Below the pieces are notes generated by a model. It worked only from the letters and a program-made list of their open reading frames with translations. It ran no database searches and was not told where the DNA came from. A stretch of DNA of 64,000 nucleotides from Streptomyces sp. MJM8645 (GTDB lineage Bacteria > Actinomycetota > Actinomycetes > Streptomycetales > Streptomycetaceae): the NCBI RefSeq assembly GCF_001625365.1, contig NZ_LJJF01000002.1, positions 868,001-932,000 of the forward strand. The letters are read 5' to 3'. A program made the position numbers and the translations under genes. This document shows positions 15,635 through 24,483 of this stretch, in pieces; position 1 is the first letter of the stretch; every line of letters starts with the position of its first letter.

Positions 15635-16483
15635 GTGACTGATGAGCAGGAGCGGGTGCAGCCGTCGGGAGTTTGGGCCACGGCGGTGGGGGTGGCCAGG
15701 GTGCGGGCGCTGGAGACCGAGCGGGTGGACGCGTTGTTCCGCGACCCACTGGCCCAGGCCTTCGCCACCGCCGGCGGCCTGTGGCCCTCCTCGCCACCCC
15801 CCGCTGACGAGGCCGCGCGCCGCCGCCGGCTGGCCGTGTCGTACTCCATCGTCATCAGGACGAAGTTCCTCGACGACCTGTTGCAGCAGGCCTGCGCGTC
15901 CGGGGTCCGGCAGGTCGTGCTGCTCGGCGCCGGCATGGACAGCCGCGCCTTCCGGATGGACTGGCCCGAGGGCACCCGGCTGTTCGAGGTCGACACCGCC
16001 GCGCCACTGGACTTCAAGGCTTCGGTGCTGCGCCAGGAGCGGGCCGTCGCACGCTGCGAGCGGATCACCGTCGCGGCGGATCTGCGGGAGGACTGGCCGG
16101 CCGCGCTGGCCGCCGCAGGGCACGATCCGGCCGTGCCGACCGTGTGGATCGCCGAAGGACTGCTGATCTATCTGCCCGAGGACGCGGTGGAGCTGCTGCT
16201 GGCCCGGATCAGCGCGCAGTCGGCGGCAGGCAGCCGGATGGGGCTGACCTTGGGCTCGCGCGGCGTGATCGAGCGCTTCGGCGCGGACTCCGTACCGGGC
16301 TCGGCGGCGTCCATGTGGGTCTCGGAGATGCCCGACGACCCGGTGGACTGGCTGGCCGGGCACGGCTGGGAGGCCGACAGCCACACCCTGCGCGAGCGCG
16401 CCGCCGCCTACGGCCGCCCGATCAGCACCCCGCCGCAGCGCGAGGAGCAGCCCGGCGGACTGGTCTCGGCGGTCCGCCGGTAG
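15635..16483 (+). CDS. Class I SAM-dependent methyltransferase, LCM/PPM-type family
   Basis: A 282-residue protein. VVLLGAGMDSRAFRMDW near 95 is the characteristic SAM motif of the leucine-carboxyl-methyltransferase-like family common in mycobacteria and Streptomyces. RLFEVDTAAPLDFK carries the acidic ribose-binding residue, and WIAEGLLIYLPEDAVELLL is the post-II signature. The substrate is unknown. The GTG at 15635 is the first in-frame start. No operon partner is seen. Confidence 0.85.
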   Translation: MTDEQERVQPSGVWATAVGVARVRALETERVDALFRDPLAQAFATAGGLWPSSPPPADEAARRRRLAVSYSIVIRTKFLDDLLQQACASGVRQVVLLGAGMDSRAFRMDWPEGTRLFEVDTAAPLDFKASVLRQERAVARCERITVAADLREDWPAALAAAGHDPAVPTVWIAEGLLIYLPEDAVELLLARISAQSAAGSRMGLTLGSRGVIERFGADSVPGSAASMWVSEMPDDPVDWLAGHGWEADSHTLRERAAAYGRPISTPPQREEQPGGLVSAVRR

Positions 16484-16838
16484 AGCGCCTCCCGGTTCCC
16501 CGGATCATCGACGCCAAGCAGGCCTGATCCGCCCAACAGCCGCCCGAACGCTGCCACTTCACGTATGTGCGGGCCCGTGGCCGCCGCGTCCAGCGCGTTC
16601 CGGCAAAGGGTTCGTCAACGGTCATTCCTGCGCTACCGAATCCCGCAGGTGGCATGCCCACCGGGTCCGGCCGGACCGGCATTCGCCGTGGTCGGGAGGT
16701 GGAGGGGAGTTGGCGAAATCGTGTCCATGACCGGTCCGGCCCCGTTGACCGCCGGTACGGCCGGGCGGTTGGCTCGCCCGGAGTCGGCCGACGGGGGCGG
16801 GAGGCGGCACGGCCCGAGGCAAGGGGAGGACGGTTCAG
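16484..16838. other. Non-coding gap of 355 bp
   Basis: I see no gene supported by a start, ribosome-binding site and family resemblance here, and no strong hairpin or repeat. It presumably holds the promoter of the secreted propeller gene; GGGGAGGA at 16822-16829 is that gene's ribosome-binding site. Confidence 0.5.
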
Positions 16839-18164
16839 GTGGAACGGACGAACGCGAGGACCCGCGGCCGGTGGGCGGTACGGGCCGGCAGCGTGCTGGC
16901 GGCCGCACTCCTGGCCGCCACCACGGCCCAGGTCCAGGCCCAGGCCGCGCCGCTCCCGGAGGGCACCGTCACGGTGAACGTCGCCCCCGACGGCACCCCG
17001 GCCGACGACTGGTCGGAGCCGCTCGGCCTGAGCGCCGACGGCCGCTACGCCCTCTTCACCTCGCTGGCCGCCAACCTGGTGCCCGGCGACACCAACCGCC
17101 TGTACGACGTGTTCGTCCGCGACCTGTGGACCGGGCGCACCGAGCGGGTGAGCCTGGCCGACGACGGCAGCCAGCTCGACGGCTCGACCAACCAGGCGGC
17201 GATCAGCGCCGACGGCCGGTACGTGGCCTTCAGCACGAACGCCACCGACGTCATCCCGGGGCGGCACGGCGACGGCCGGTTCGACGTCTACGTCCGCGAC
17301 CGCTGGACCGGCCGCACCGAACCGCTCACCGCGGGCACCGGCGCCGGCAACTCGCTCGACCCGGCGATCAGCGCCGACGGCCGGTACGTCGCGTACACCT
17401 CGGACCGCGCCGACCTCGCCCCCGGCACCCGGCCCGGCGTCCAGAACATCCACCTGACCGACCGCCGCACCGGCACCACCCGCCTGGTCAGCACCGGCCG
17501 CGACGGCACCGCCGCCGACGGCGGCTCGGTCGAGCCCTCGCTCAGCGCGGACGGCCAGACCGTCGCCTTCCGCTCCAAGGCGACCAACCTGCTGCCGACC
17601 GCGCCCACGACGGCCACAACAGCCACGACGGCCACGACCGCCACCAAGCCCCCACCCGCACGGCAGCTCTTCCCGCTCTACACCTACGACGCGCGCACCG
17701 GCCGGATCCAGGGCGCCAGCATCGACGCCACCGGCACCCTGCGCGACGCCGCCAAGGCCGGACGCCTCAGCCCCGACGGCCGCTTCGCCCTCTTCCGCGT
17801 CTTCGAGCGCGAGCAGGACACCGTCCAAGTCCGCCTCTACGCCCGCGACCTGCGGACGGGCACGGTGACCACGGTCTCCGCCGTCGACTCCCAGCCCGCC
17901 GTCATGACCGCCGACGACCGCTGGGTCTACTTCGCCTCCGACTCCGCCGCTCTCGTCCCCGGCGACACCAACGGCGTCGCGGACGTCTTCCGCCGCGACC
18001 TGTGGACCGGCCGGATCGAACGCGTCAGCACGGCGGCCGACGGCAGCCAACGGCCCGGCGCCTCCACCGCCCCCAGCGTGGACGCCCTCGGCACGACGGT
18101 CCTGTTCAGCACCCTGAACGGAACCGGCGCGGAGCTCCTGGCCCGCCGCCTGCCGCCACTCTGA
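16839..18164 (+). CDS. Secreted PD40/TolB-type beta-propeller protein
   Basis: A 441-residue protein with an N-terminal Sec-type signal (Arg-rich start, then AVRAGSVLAAALLAATTA and a Gln/Ala-rich cleavage zone). Repeats of the form LSADGRYVAF...D-VFVRDLWTGRTERVS recur about every 45 residues, as in PD40 propellers of the TolB type. It is likely exported and may bind a ligand or the cell surface; no catalytic motif is visible. The start is GTG with a strong ribosome-binding site. A Thr/Ala-rich simple repeat sits near residue 260. Confidence 0.8.
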   Translation: MERTNARTRGRWAVRAGSVLAAALLAATTAQVQAQAAPLPEGTVTVNVAPDGTPADDWSEPLGLSADGRYALFTSLAANLVPGDTNRLYDVFVRDLWTGRTERVSLADDGSQLDGSTNQAAISADGRYVAFSTNATDVIPGRHGDGRFDVYVRDRWTGRTEPLTAGTGAGNSLDPAISADGRYVAYTSDRADLAPGTRPGVQNIHLTDRRTGTTRLVSTGRDGTAADGGSVEPSLSADGQTVAFRSKATNLLPTAPTTATTATTATTATKPPPARQLFPLYTYDARTGRIQGASIDATGTLRDAAKAGRLSPDGRFALFRVFEREQDTVQVRLYARDLRTGTVTTVSAVDSQPAVMTADDRWVYFASDSAALVPGDTNGVADVFRRDLWTGRIERVSTAADGSQRPGASTAPSVDALGTTVLFSTLNGTGAELLARRLPPL

Positions 18165-18273
18165 CTTCGGTCGAACTCCCCTCTCCGGCACTCCCGATGA
18201 CGGCGACGGTGCAACGCGCCGGAGAGGGTCTAATTCGGTTGAGCGGCCGATACGATCCTGGTAGCAATGTGAC

Positions 18274-18804
18274 ATGATACAAGGACTCAAGGTCGCCCTC
18301 CGCGCACGCCACGAGAGCGACGTCGCCGTTCTGCAGACCGAACTGTACGACGACGTCGCCACCCGCTCCCGGGCCGACACCCGCCCCTGGCGGCCCATCT
18401 CCCCGGGCTCGGCAGACTCCCCCTACGCGCCGGCCCCGCCCTCGGAGGACGCGGCCTGCTTCTCCGTACTGGAGCTGGCCTCAGGGGAGTTGGCCGGGGA
18501 GGCCGTGCTCTGGGGCATCGACGCCCACAACCGCACAGCCCACCTCGGAATCGCCCTACGCCCCGGCCTGCGCGGCCGGGGCCTGGGCACCGATGTGGTC
18601 AGGGTGCTCTGCCAGTACGGCTTTGCGATACGCGGCTTGCACCGGCTGCAACTGGAGACCCTCGCCGACAACACTCCGATGATCGCGGCCGCCCGCAGGG
18701 CCGGCTTCACCCTGGAGGGAACCCTCCGCCGATCCGCCTGGGTGTGCGGCGAGTTCGCGGACGAGGCCGTCCTCGGGCTCCTCGCCGACGAGTGGAGGCC
18801 ATGA
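18274..18804 (+). CDS. GNAT-family N-acetyltransferase (RimJ/RimL type)
   Basis: A 176-residue acetyltransferase. LGIALRPGLRGRGLGTDVVRVLCQYGF carries the acetyl-CoA-binding R-G-R-G-G loop, and LETLADNTPMIAAARRAGFTLEGTLRR is the typical RimJ/L C-terminal half. It would transfer acetyl from acetyl-CoA to an amine of unknown identity. It converges with the gene on the other strand. Confidence 0.88.
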   Translation: MIQGLKVALRARHESDVAVLQTELYDDVATRSRADTRPWRPISPGSADSPYAPAPPSEDAACFSVLELASGELAGEAVLWGIDAHNRTAHLGIALRPGLRGRGLGTDVVRVLCQYGFAIRGLHRLQLETLADNTPMIAAARRAGFTLEGTLRRSAWVCGEFADEAVLGLLADEWRP

Positions 18805-18823
18805 GGCTCGCCGCAGCACCGCC

Positions 18824-19993
18824 CTACCAGTCGCGGACGGATTCGCAGCCCTCGATCAAGGCCTCGCCGGCCCAGGCCAGATCGGTTCCCGACTCGGCTC
18901 CCGACTCGGCTGCAGCCTCGGTGATGATGGCGCCGAGCGCGTCGTAGAGCTCTTCGCGCTCAACGGTCTCGATGAATCCGGCGCGCGCGTCGAGCTCGTT
19001 GAAGGCTTCGCCGAACTGCTCCCCGAGCTCGACGAGCCTCGGCGTCAGGACCTCCGCCGGCTCCCCGGACGCCAGCGCAGCCAGCACCGCGCGCCGCGTC
19101 GCCCTGTACTGCGCCAGCGCCTTCTTGTAGACCGCGGCGCTGATCTGCTCGCGACCGTCCCAGTTCCGGAGCGGATTGTTGAGGTTCTCGGCGAGCCACT
19201 GGGGCTTCCGAGGCTTGGCGACCCTGAGGTAGACGCCCTGGCGCTCCTCGGGCCGCCAGAGCCTCCTCATCGCCGTCGCATACTCCGCGGGGACACTGAC
19301 CAGTTCCAACTCCTCCAGCGCCGGAACACGCCCCGGCAGGAGGCAGTCCGCCTCGACCATCCCGAAGACGTCGGAGAGCCTGAGGTGCTTCAGCGAAGTC
19401 AACTCGTTGAGGCTCGATGCCGATGACAAGGTCACCGGCCCGCTGAGCGTCAGGCCGGTCAGCGCGGGATACCGCTCGACGAGCCGCGCACAGTCCAGCG
19501 ATTCCACAGCCCGAACGTTCAGCCGACGCGTCTCCTCGTCAGGATCTGCGGGCCCCGCGGGAGAGTCGTTCAACTCAGCGCCGGTGATGCTCTTCGCCCA
19601 CGGGTCACGCCACTGCGACTCGTCGCCCTGCCGTCGGCGCCGCGCCAGGGCCAGATCGAGCCCCATGCCCCACCCGAACGCGTAGCTGCTCGGCGGCTGG
19701 CCGTGCAGCAGCGGCAGCGTCCCGATGACCTTGCAGCTCCGAGGGAGCACCCACTCGTAGTGGCAATGCGACAGACCGAGAGAACCCCAGAGCGGCACGA
19801 CGCCGCCGAGCTCCGCCACGGACACCGGCTCCGGACCGGACCAGTCGAGGTGCAGGACGCCCGCGCGCTGGTGGTCCGGGTCCAGATTGGTGATCTGTGC
19901 CGCTGTCCACTCGCCGAGGTACTCGGAGAACGCCGCGACGACATCGCCCGGGACGATGGGCCTGGGAGGTGCTGATTCCTTGACAGTAGCCAT
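18824..19993 (-). CDS. Hypothetical leucine-rich-repeat-like cytoplasmic protein
   Basis: A 389-residue protein of unknown function. The middle (about 190-260) has LTGLTLSGPVTL, LTSLKHLRLSDV and VPALEELELVS, spaced like leucine-rich repeats. The N-terminal 180 residues hold no motif I recognise, and the C-terminal 100 residues are helical and charged. There is no signal peptide or membrane segment. The ATG at 19993 gives the conserved-looking start; the frame stays open upstream without a better site. Confidence 0.65.
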   Translation of the reverse strand: MATVKESAPPRPIVPGDVVAAFSEYLGEWTAAQITNLDPDHQRAGVLHLDWSGPEPVSVAELGGVVPLWGSLGLSHCHYEWVLPRSCKVIGTLPLLHGQPPSSYAFGWGMGLDLALARRRRQGDESQWRDPWAKSITGAELNDSPAGPADPDEETRRLNVRAVESLDCARLVERYPALTGLTLSGPVTLSSASSLNELTSLKHLRLSDVFGMVEADCLLPGRVPALEELELVSVPAEYATAMRRLWRPEERQGVYLRVAKPRKPQWLAENLNNPLRNWDGREQISAAVYKKALAQYRATRRAVLAALASGEPAEVLTPRLVELGEQFGEAFNELDARAGFIETVEREELYDALGAIITEAAAESGAESGTDLAWAGEALIEGCESVRDW

Positions 19994-20084
19994 GCCCCGC
20001 ACACTATTCGGCACCACCCACAACGACGGCCACCCCGACGGAAGCGTGTGCTCCTGCCGAGTCCGGGATCGTTTCGCAGGGGCC

Positions 20085-20112
20085 TTGCCAGACACTACGG
20101 TCACCGTACTAT
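20085..20112 (+). promoter_or_regulatory. Promoter of the padR-type gene, probably a leaderless transcript
   Basis: TTGCCA (20085-20090) and TACTAT (20107-20112) are spaced 16 bp apart, a good housekeeping-type promoter. Transcription would start near 20119, just before the GTG at 20123. The ATG at 20111 lies inside the -10 box and cannot be the start. PadR proteins often repress their own promoter, and GGTCACC (20099-20105) between the boxes is a possible operator. Confidence 0.6.
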
Positions 20113-20122
20113 GGTGTCGAAC

Positions 20123-20473
20123 GTGAAGAACAAACGCTCCATGCAGGAGCCGACCTTCCTGCTCCTCACCGCTCTGGCCGACCGGCCCCGGCACGGCTAC
20201 GCGCTCGGGGACGAGGTCGCCGCGATCTCCGAAGGCCGGGTACGGCTCGGCGCCGGCAGCCTGTACGGCACCCTCGACCGGCTCCTGGCCGAGGGGCTGA
20301 TCCGCGTCGAACGCGAGGAGACGGTGGACGGGCGCCCCCGGCGCGTGTTCGCCCTCACCCCGGACGGTGAACAGTCGCTCAGGAACGAGGCCGAACGCCT
20401 GCGCTCCGCACTGCGCGAGGCCGACCGGCGCCTGACGCAGACCTGGACCCGTCCCGCAGGAGGCACGGCATGA
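20123..20473 (+). CDS. PadR-family transcriptional regulator
   Basis: A winged-helix protein of about 116 residues: EPTFLLLTALADRPRHGYALGDEVAAIS, LGAGSLYGTLDRLLAEGLI and RVFALTPDGEQSL are the classic PadR helix-turn-helix and wing. The start is uncertain between GTG 20123 and ATG 20141; the promoter position excludes 20111. Its stop overlaps the membrane protein start by ATGA, so the two are co-expressed, as is common for PadR with its target transporter or membrane protein. Confidence 0.88.
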   Translation: MKNKRSMQEPTFLLLTALADRPRHGYALGDEVAAISEGRVRLGAGSLYGTLDRLLAEGLIRVEREETVDGRPRRVFALTPDGEQSLRNEAERLRSALREADRRLTQTWTRPAGGTA

Positions 20474-21435
20474 CCTCGAAGCACCCCTTGAACACGCGCC
20501 TGCTGCAACGGGCCCTCCGGCTGTACCCGGCCTCCTACGGCGCCGGTGCACTCGCGGAGGTCGCCGACCTCGCCCAGCACCGGATCGCCGGCTCCGGCCC
20601 CGCGACGGGACTGCGCGAGGTGGCCGACGTCGCCGGGCACGGGGCCCGGCTCCGACTGGGCATGGTCTCCCACCAGCCGCCGGGCCGGGCGTTCGCCACC
20701 GCGGCGCCGCTCGCCGCGATGCTGGCCGGAACGTACGCGGCGACCTACCTGTGGCGGAACCTGCGGCTCGCCATCAGCCCCGAGTCCCCTGGCTTCCCCG
20801 CCGGAGCCCCGGCGGGAGGCGCGATCCTGGCGGCGACGTCGCTGCTCGTCCCCGCTGTGCTGACGGCGTGCGCGGTCCTGGCCGGCCGCTGGTCGGCCGC
20901 ACGGGCCCTGGCCCTGGTGTCGCTGGTACTGGCACCGCTGTTCTACGCCATGTGCCGCCTCGGGCTGCTCGACCTGGACTTCCGCACCGCGGCCGAACTC
21001 GGCCTCGGCCCCCGGGGGTTCGGGCTGATCGCGCTCAACACCCTCGTCCTCCTGGTCGCCCCGCCGGACCGGACCCGCAGGACCGGTGCCGGGCTCTGGC
21101 TGGTCGCCGCCATGGTCACGGCCCTGGGCATCGGCGCCACGATCACCGGCGAGTCCGCCGAGCGGCTCCTCACCTCCGGCTTCGGCACCTGGGCCCCGCT
21201 CGCCACCGGCGCCGCCCTGGCCTTCACCGCCCGGACGGCCGGGAACGCGGCCCTGGCCGCGACCGTCCTGGCGGCACCGCCCGTACTCACCCCCGTACTC
21301 CTCGGCGGCCACGCGTCGGTCGCGGCAATGGTGCCCCAGCTCCTCATCCCGTCCGCCTTCGGCTACCTGACGGCCCGAAGCGCGATCCTCCTCATCGCCC
21401 GCCTCCCCCGACGGGGCCGCCTCTCCCGCCCCTGA
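20470..21435 (+). CDS. Multi-pass membrane protein paired with PadR
   Basis: A 321-residue protein. After an 80-residue soluble N-terminus (RALRLYPASYG) there are about seven hydrophobic segments, for example AAPLAAMLAGTYAATYLW and LALVSLVLAPLFYAM. No ATP-binding or catalytic motif is seen. It is probably the main target of the PadR protein. Function is unknown; an integral membrane component of envelope-stress response is one possibility. Confidence 0.7.
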   Translation: MTSKHPLNTRLLQRALRLYPASYGAGALAEVADLAQHRIAGSGPATGLREVADVAGHGARLRLGMVSHQPPGRAFATAAPLAAMLAGTYAATYLWRNLRLAISPESPGFPAGAPAGGAILAATSLLVPAVLTACAVLAGRWSAARALALVSLVLAPLFYAMCRLGLLDLDFRTAAELGLGPRGFGLIALNTLVLLVAPPDRTRRTGAGLWLVAAMVTALGIGATITGESAERLLTSGFGTWAPLATGAALAFTARTAGNAALAATVLAAPPVLTPVLLGGHASVAAMVPQLLIPSAFGYLTARSAILLIARLPRRGRLSRP

Positions 21436-21837
21436 CCGGCTCCGCGCCCCTCTCCCCCGGGGTGAGCCCAGCCGGCCGGAACTCGGCGAAGGCCAGCGAG
21501 CCGAGGTGCTGCAACGATGCCGGTAGGTCCGGACATCGGCCTGTCGGAACAGCCGTTGTGATGTCGAGGCGCTCGCCCTGGAACTGACGGCCTACCGAGG
21601 TACCACCACCCGACTCCACCCGCGACCGGGGCGACCGGACGTGGCGACGAGTTCCGTGGGCGGCCACTGCGTGACCGACCACCGGCACCACCCGGGTCGA
21701 ACCGAGCGTCGCCCGCGTGGTCAGTTCCTCGACGCTGGTCACCGTGCACCTCCGACCACAACGGGCGCGAGGCCGCGATGTCAGCCCGGGCGCATACGCT
21801 GTCGCGACGGAACGGGGATCGTGGCACTGGAGGCGGC
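21436..21837. other. Non-coding gap of 402 bp
   Basis: Open frames here look like shadows without start signals, and I see no strong hairpin or repeat. The right end holds the GGAGG (21829-21833) that serves the next gene. Confidence 0.5.
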
Positions 21838-22320
21838 ATGTCCTTGACCTGGCTGGAGACGGAGGGCGGCCCGTTCATCGTGGTCCCACGCGATGCCCTG
21901 TCGCACTGGTCGGGAACGGAGGGCGACTACGACCGGGCCTGCGAAGTGGTGGAACTCGTCGGTGTCCTCGACCTTCCGGAGGGAGCCGAGGCGCTCGTCC
22001 TCGGGGACGAACCGATGTCCACCGCCTACCTCCCCGAACACCGAGTCCTCGTCCGCTGGTGCTATGCGGAGAGCGAGGAAGGTGTCGCCGACCTCGTTCT
22101 GGCCGGGCTTCCCACCGCCGAGTGGGAGAAGGGACCCGTGCTGAGGACCACGGGCGAGCTCGTCATGTTCGACGCCGCCTACTTCGGCACCGAGGTCGGG
22201 ACACTCGCGGACAGCACCGTTCTCGATCTCGGCGCCGGCCGCCACCGGGTGGACTCGGCGAGCATCGAGCCCGACCACCTCACGTGCTTTCGCATCCACC
22301 GATTCGTCGAGCTGGCCTGA
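21838..22320 (+). CDS. Imm21-like immunity protein
   Basis: A 160-residue acidic protein that starts MSLTWLETEGGPFIVVPRD, close to my recollection of the Imm21 family of polymorphic-toxin immunity proteins. No toxin gene or toxin fragment lies nearby, so if the assignment holds it is an orphan immunity gene. It may protect against neighbouring strains. The assignment is from pattern memory and moderate. The gene converges with the Ole-like operon. Confidence 0.55.
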   Translation: MSLTWLETEGGPFIVVPRDALSHWSGTEGDYDRACEVVELVGVLDLPEGAEALVLGDEPMSTAYLPEHRVLVRWCYAESEEGVADLVLAGLPTAEWEKGPVLRTTGELVMFDAAYFGTEVGTLADSTVLDLGAGRHRVDSASIEPDHLTCFRIHRFVELA

Positions 22321-22405
22321 CCAGTCGCTGGCGCGGAGAAGGTCTGCGAGGTACGGCTCGGCGAGTCGGATGGGCACGGCCGCAGCGCCCGGGCCCGGCC
22401 GGGGG

Positions 22406-23311
22406 TCAGGGGTGGTAGTCGGTGAGGGTGTGGGTGGGGGTCCAGCCCTGGGTGCGGGCCCGGGTGAGGTCGAGGACGACGCTGCGGGTGAGGAGGTCGA
22501 CGGTGTAGGGGGTGAGGCCGGGGATGCGGGTGGTGCGGGCGGCGAGGCGGGCGAGGGGTGCGGGGAGGTGGGCGATGCGGGCGGGGAGGCGGTGGGCGGT
22601 GAGGACGTGGCGCAGCGCGTCGTCGCGGCGGTAGGGGGTGGCGTCGGCGATGTTGTAGGCGCCGGGCGGCCAGGGCGGGGTGCCGGTGAGGCCGAGGGCG
22701 GACAGGCAGGCGTCGGTGAGGTTGGCGACGGCGGTGAGGCTGAGCGGGATGTCGCGGCCGGGCAGCGGGAGCAGGCCGTACCGGGCACGGGCGAGCAGTT
22801 GGGGGACGAGGTGGGGGTCGCCGGGGCCGTAGACGGCGCGGGGGCGCAGGACGACGGCGCCGGCCGTGAGGGCGAGGCGTTCGGCGGCGGCTTTGGTGCG
22901 GCCGTAGGCGTTGAGGTGGCCGGCGGCGGTGGGGTGGTCCTCGGTGACGGCGGGGGCGATACGGGAGGTGCGGGCGGCGGCGCGCGGGTCGTAGACGCTG
23001 GCGCTGCTGACGTGGACGAGGGGGCGGCCGGCGGCCGCGCGCAGGACGCGTTCGGTGCCGGTGACGTTGACGGCGTGCTGGTGGGCTTCGGCGGGATCGC
23101 CCGGGGGCAGGTCGGCGACGGCGGCGGCGCAGTGGACGACGAGGTCGGCGCCGGTGAAGTCGGGGTCGCCCTCGGTGGCGTCCCAGGGGCGGTGGTGGCC
23201 GACCGGGCCGGGGCGGCGGCCGTGGCAGGAGACTTCGAGGCCCAGGGCGGCGGCGGTGCGGACGAGGTGGGCGCCGCAGAAGCCGGTGGCGCCGGTGATG
23301 GCGAGGTGCAT
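22406..23311 (-). CDS. NAD(P)-dependent epimerase/3-beta-HSD-type reductase (OleD-like)
   Basis: A 301-residue extended short-chain dehydrogenase. ITGATGFCGAHLV at the N-terminus is the GxxGxxG Rossmann motif, HVSSASVYD contributes the catalytic Ser, and YGRTK the Tyr and Lys. In this operon it sits where OleD, which reduces the 2-alkyl-3-keto acid, would be expected. It is shorter than typical OleD. It is the last gene of the operon and its ATG overlaps the P450 stop by one base (TGATG). Confidence 0.82.
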   Translation of the reverse strand: MHLAITGATGFCGAHLVRTAAALGLEVSCHGRRPGPVGHHRPWDATEGDPDFTGADLVVHCAAAVADLPPGDPAEAHQHAVNVTGTERVLRAAAGRPLVHVSSASVYDPRAAARTSRIAPAVTEDHPTAAGHLNAYGRTKAAAERLALTAGAVVLRPRAVYGPGDPHLVPQLLARARYGLLPLPGRDIPLSLTAVANLTDACLSALGLTGTPPWPPGAYNIADATPYRRDDALRHVLTAHRLPARIAHLPAPLARLAARTTRIPGLTPYTVDLLTRSVVLDLTRARTQGWTPTHTLTDYHP

Positions 23312-24483
23312 CAGGATCTTCCCCGTCGGACGGTGAGTTCGGCGTAGCCGGGCAGGGCGCTGCGGCGGTCGACCCGGGCGCGGGTGACGACCGGGTGGTG
23401 GGGGGCGAGCGCCAGGAGGAGGTCGGCGAGCAGGGCGCGGGCCAGACCGGCTCCGGGGCAGGCGTGCGGGCCGGCGCCGAAGACGGCCTGGGTGGCGGCT
23501 GGATCGTCGGCCGGGCCGCGGCGGTGGGCCCGGGCGGCGTGCCGGGCGACCAGGACCAGCCGGTCGCCGGCCCGTACGGGGTGCCCGGCGAGGGTGGTGT
23601 CGGCGGCGGCGACCCGGGGCAGCAGCGGGGACGGGGCGGTCAGGCGCAGGAGTTCGGCGGCGAGGCGGAGTGCGGTCGTCTCGCTCACGGTCGGCCAGAG
23701 CCCGGCGTCGGCGCACCAGGCGACGGCCCGGGGCAGTGCGGCGACGGTGGTGTTCACGGCGGCGACGGCCACCATGGCGTCGCGTGCGTCGCGTGCGTCG
23801 GGCGCGTCGGGCGCGTCGGGCAGCAGGGCGGCGAGCCGGGCGGCGGCGTCGACCGTGGCGGCGGCCGCGTCCGGGCCGCGGCGGCGGGGGCCGGGGAGGT
23901 GGTCGCGAGCGGCGTGGGCGGCGACTTCGGCCGCGGCGTGGGCGAGGCGGTGCGGGCAGGACTGCGCGCCGGTCAGGGCGGCGGCCGTGACACCGGCCAA
24001 CTCACGCGCCAGTGCGACGAGTTCGATCTCGCCCGCGGCCAGGTCCGGGATCCGCTTCGCGAGCACGGCCTGCCAGTGCGGGCGGATCCGTTGCTGTGCG
24101 GCGGTGTCGAGGCCGCCGGCCAGGGCGCGGCGGGCGTTGCGGTGTTCGGCGCCGTCCTGGTCGAACAGCAGTCCGCCGTCGGTGAGTTCGGCCGCCGCGC
24201 CGCCGGTGGTGCCGGGTGCGGTGCGGTCCAGCGGGACCTTGGTGAGCGCTTCGCGGTAGGCCTCGGTGCCGTGCACCAGCACGGTGCGGCCGAGCCGGAC
24301 CACCGGGCGGCGGCGGGTGGCGGCGAGCAGGGCGAAGAGCAAGGGGTGGCTGCGCAGGTAGACCCGGCGGTCCCGGCGGCGGGCCCGGCGGGCGGCGGCG
24401 GGTGAGGTCGTCGGTGCGGGCGGCGGCGGGGGTGTCCGTGCGCTCACCGGTGCGGGCGTCGGTGCGGTCATGGGGTCGGTCAC
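23311..24483 (-). CDS. Cytochrome P450
   Basis: A 390-residue P450. The heme loop is FGAGPHACPGAGLARALL, with the Cys ligand near residue 355; the K-helix ExxR is in AELLRLTAP. The I-helix (VAAVNTTVAALPRAV) lacks the usual A/G-G-x-D/E-T, so oxygen activation may be unusual. The N-terminus is Pro/Thr-rich and there is a D-A-R/P repeat from simple DNA repeats near 23783-23822. The start is GTG 24483, overlapping the AMP-ligase stop. Likely role: oxidation of the acyl product of this operon. Confidence 0.88.
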   Translation of the reverse strand: MTDPMTAPTPAPVSARTPPPPPAPTTSPAAARRARRRDRRVYLRSHPLLFALLAATRRRPVVRLGRTVLVHGTEAYREALTKVPLDRTAPGTTGGAAAELTDGGLLFDQDGAEHRNARRALAGGLDTAAQQRIRPHWQAVLAKRIPDLAAGEIELVALARELAGVTAAALTGAQSCPHRLAHAAAEVAAHAARDHLPGPRRRGPDAAAATVDAAARLAALLPDAPDAPDARDARDAMVAVAAVNTTVAALPRAVAWCADAGLWPTVSETTALRLAAELLRLTAPSPLLPRVAAADTTLAGHPVRAGDRLVLVARHAARAHRRGPADDPAATQAVFGAGPHACPGAGLARALLADLLLALAPHHPVVTRARVDRRSALPGYAELTVRRGRS

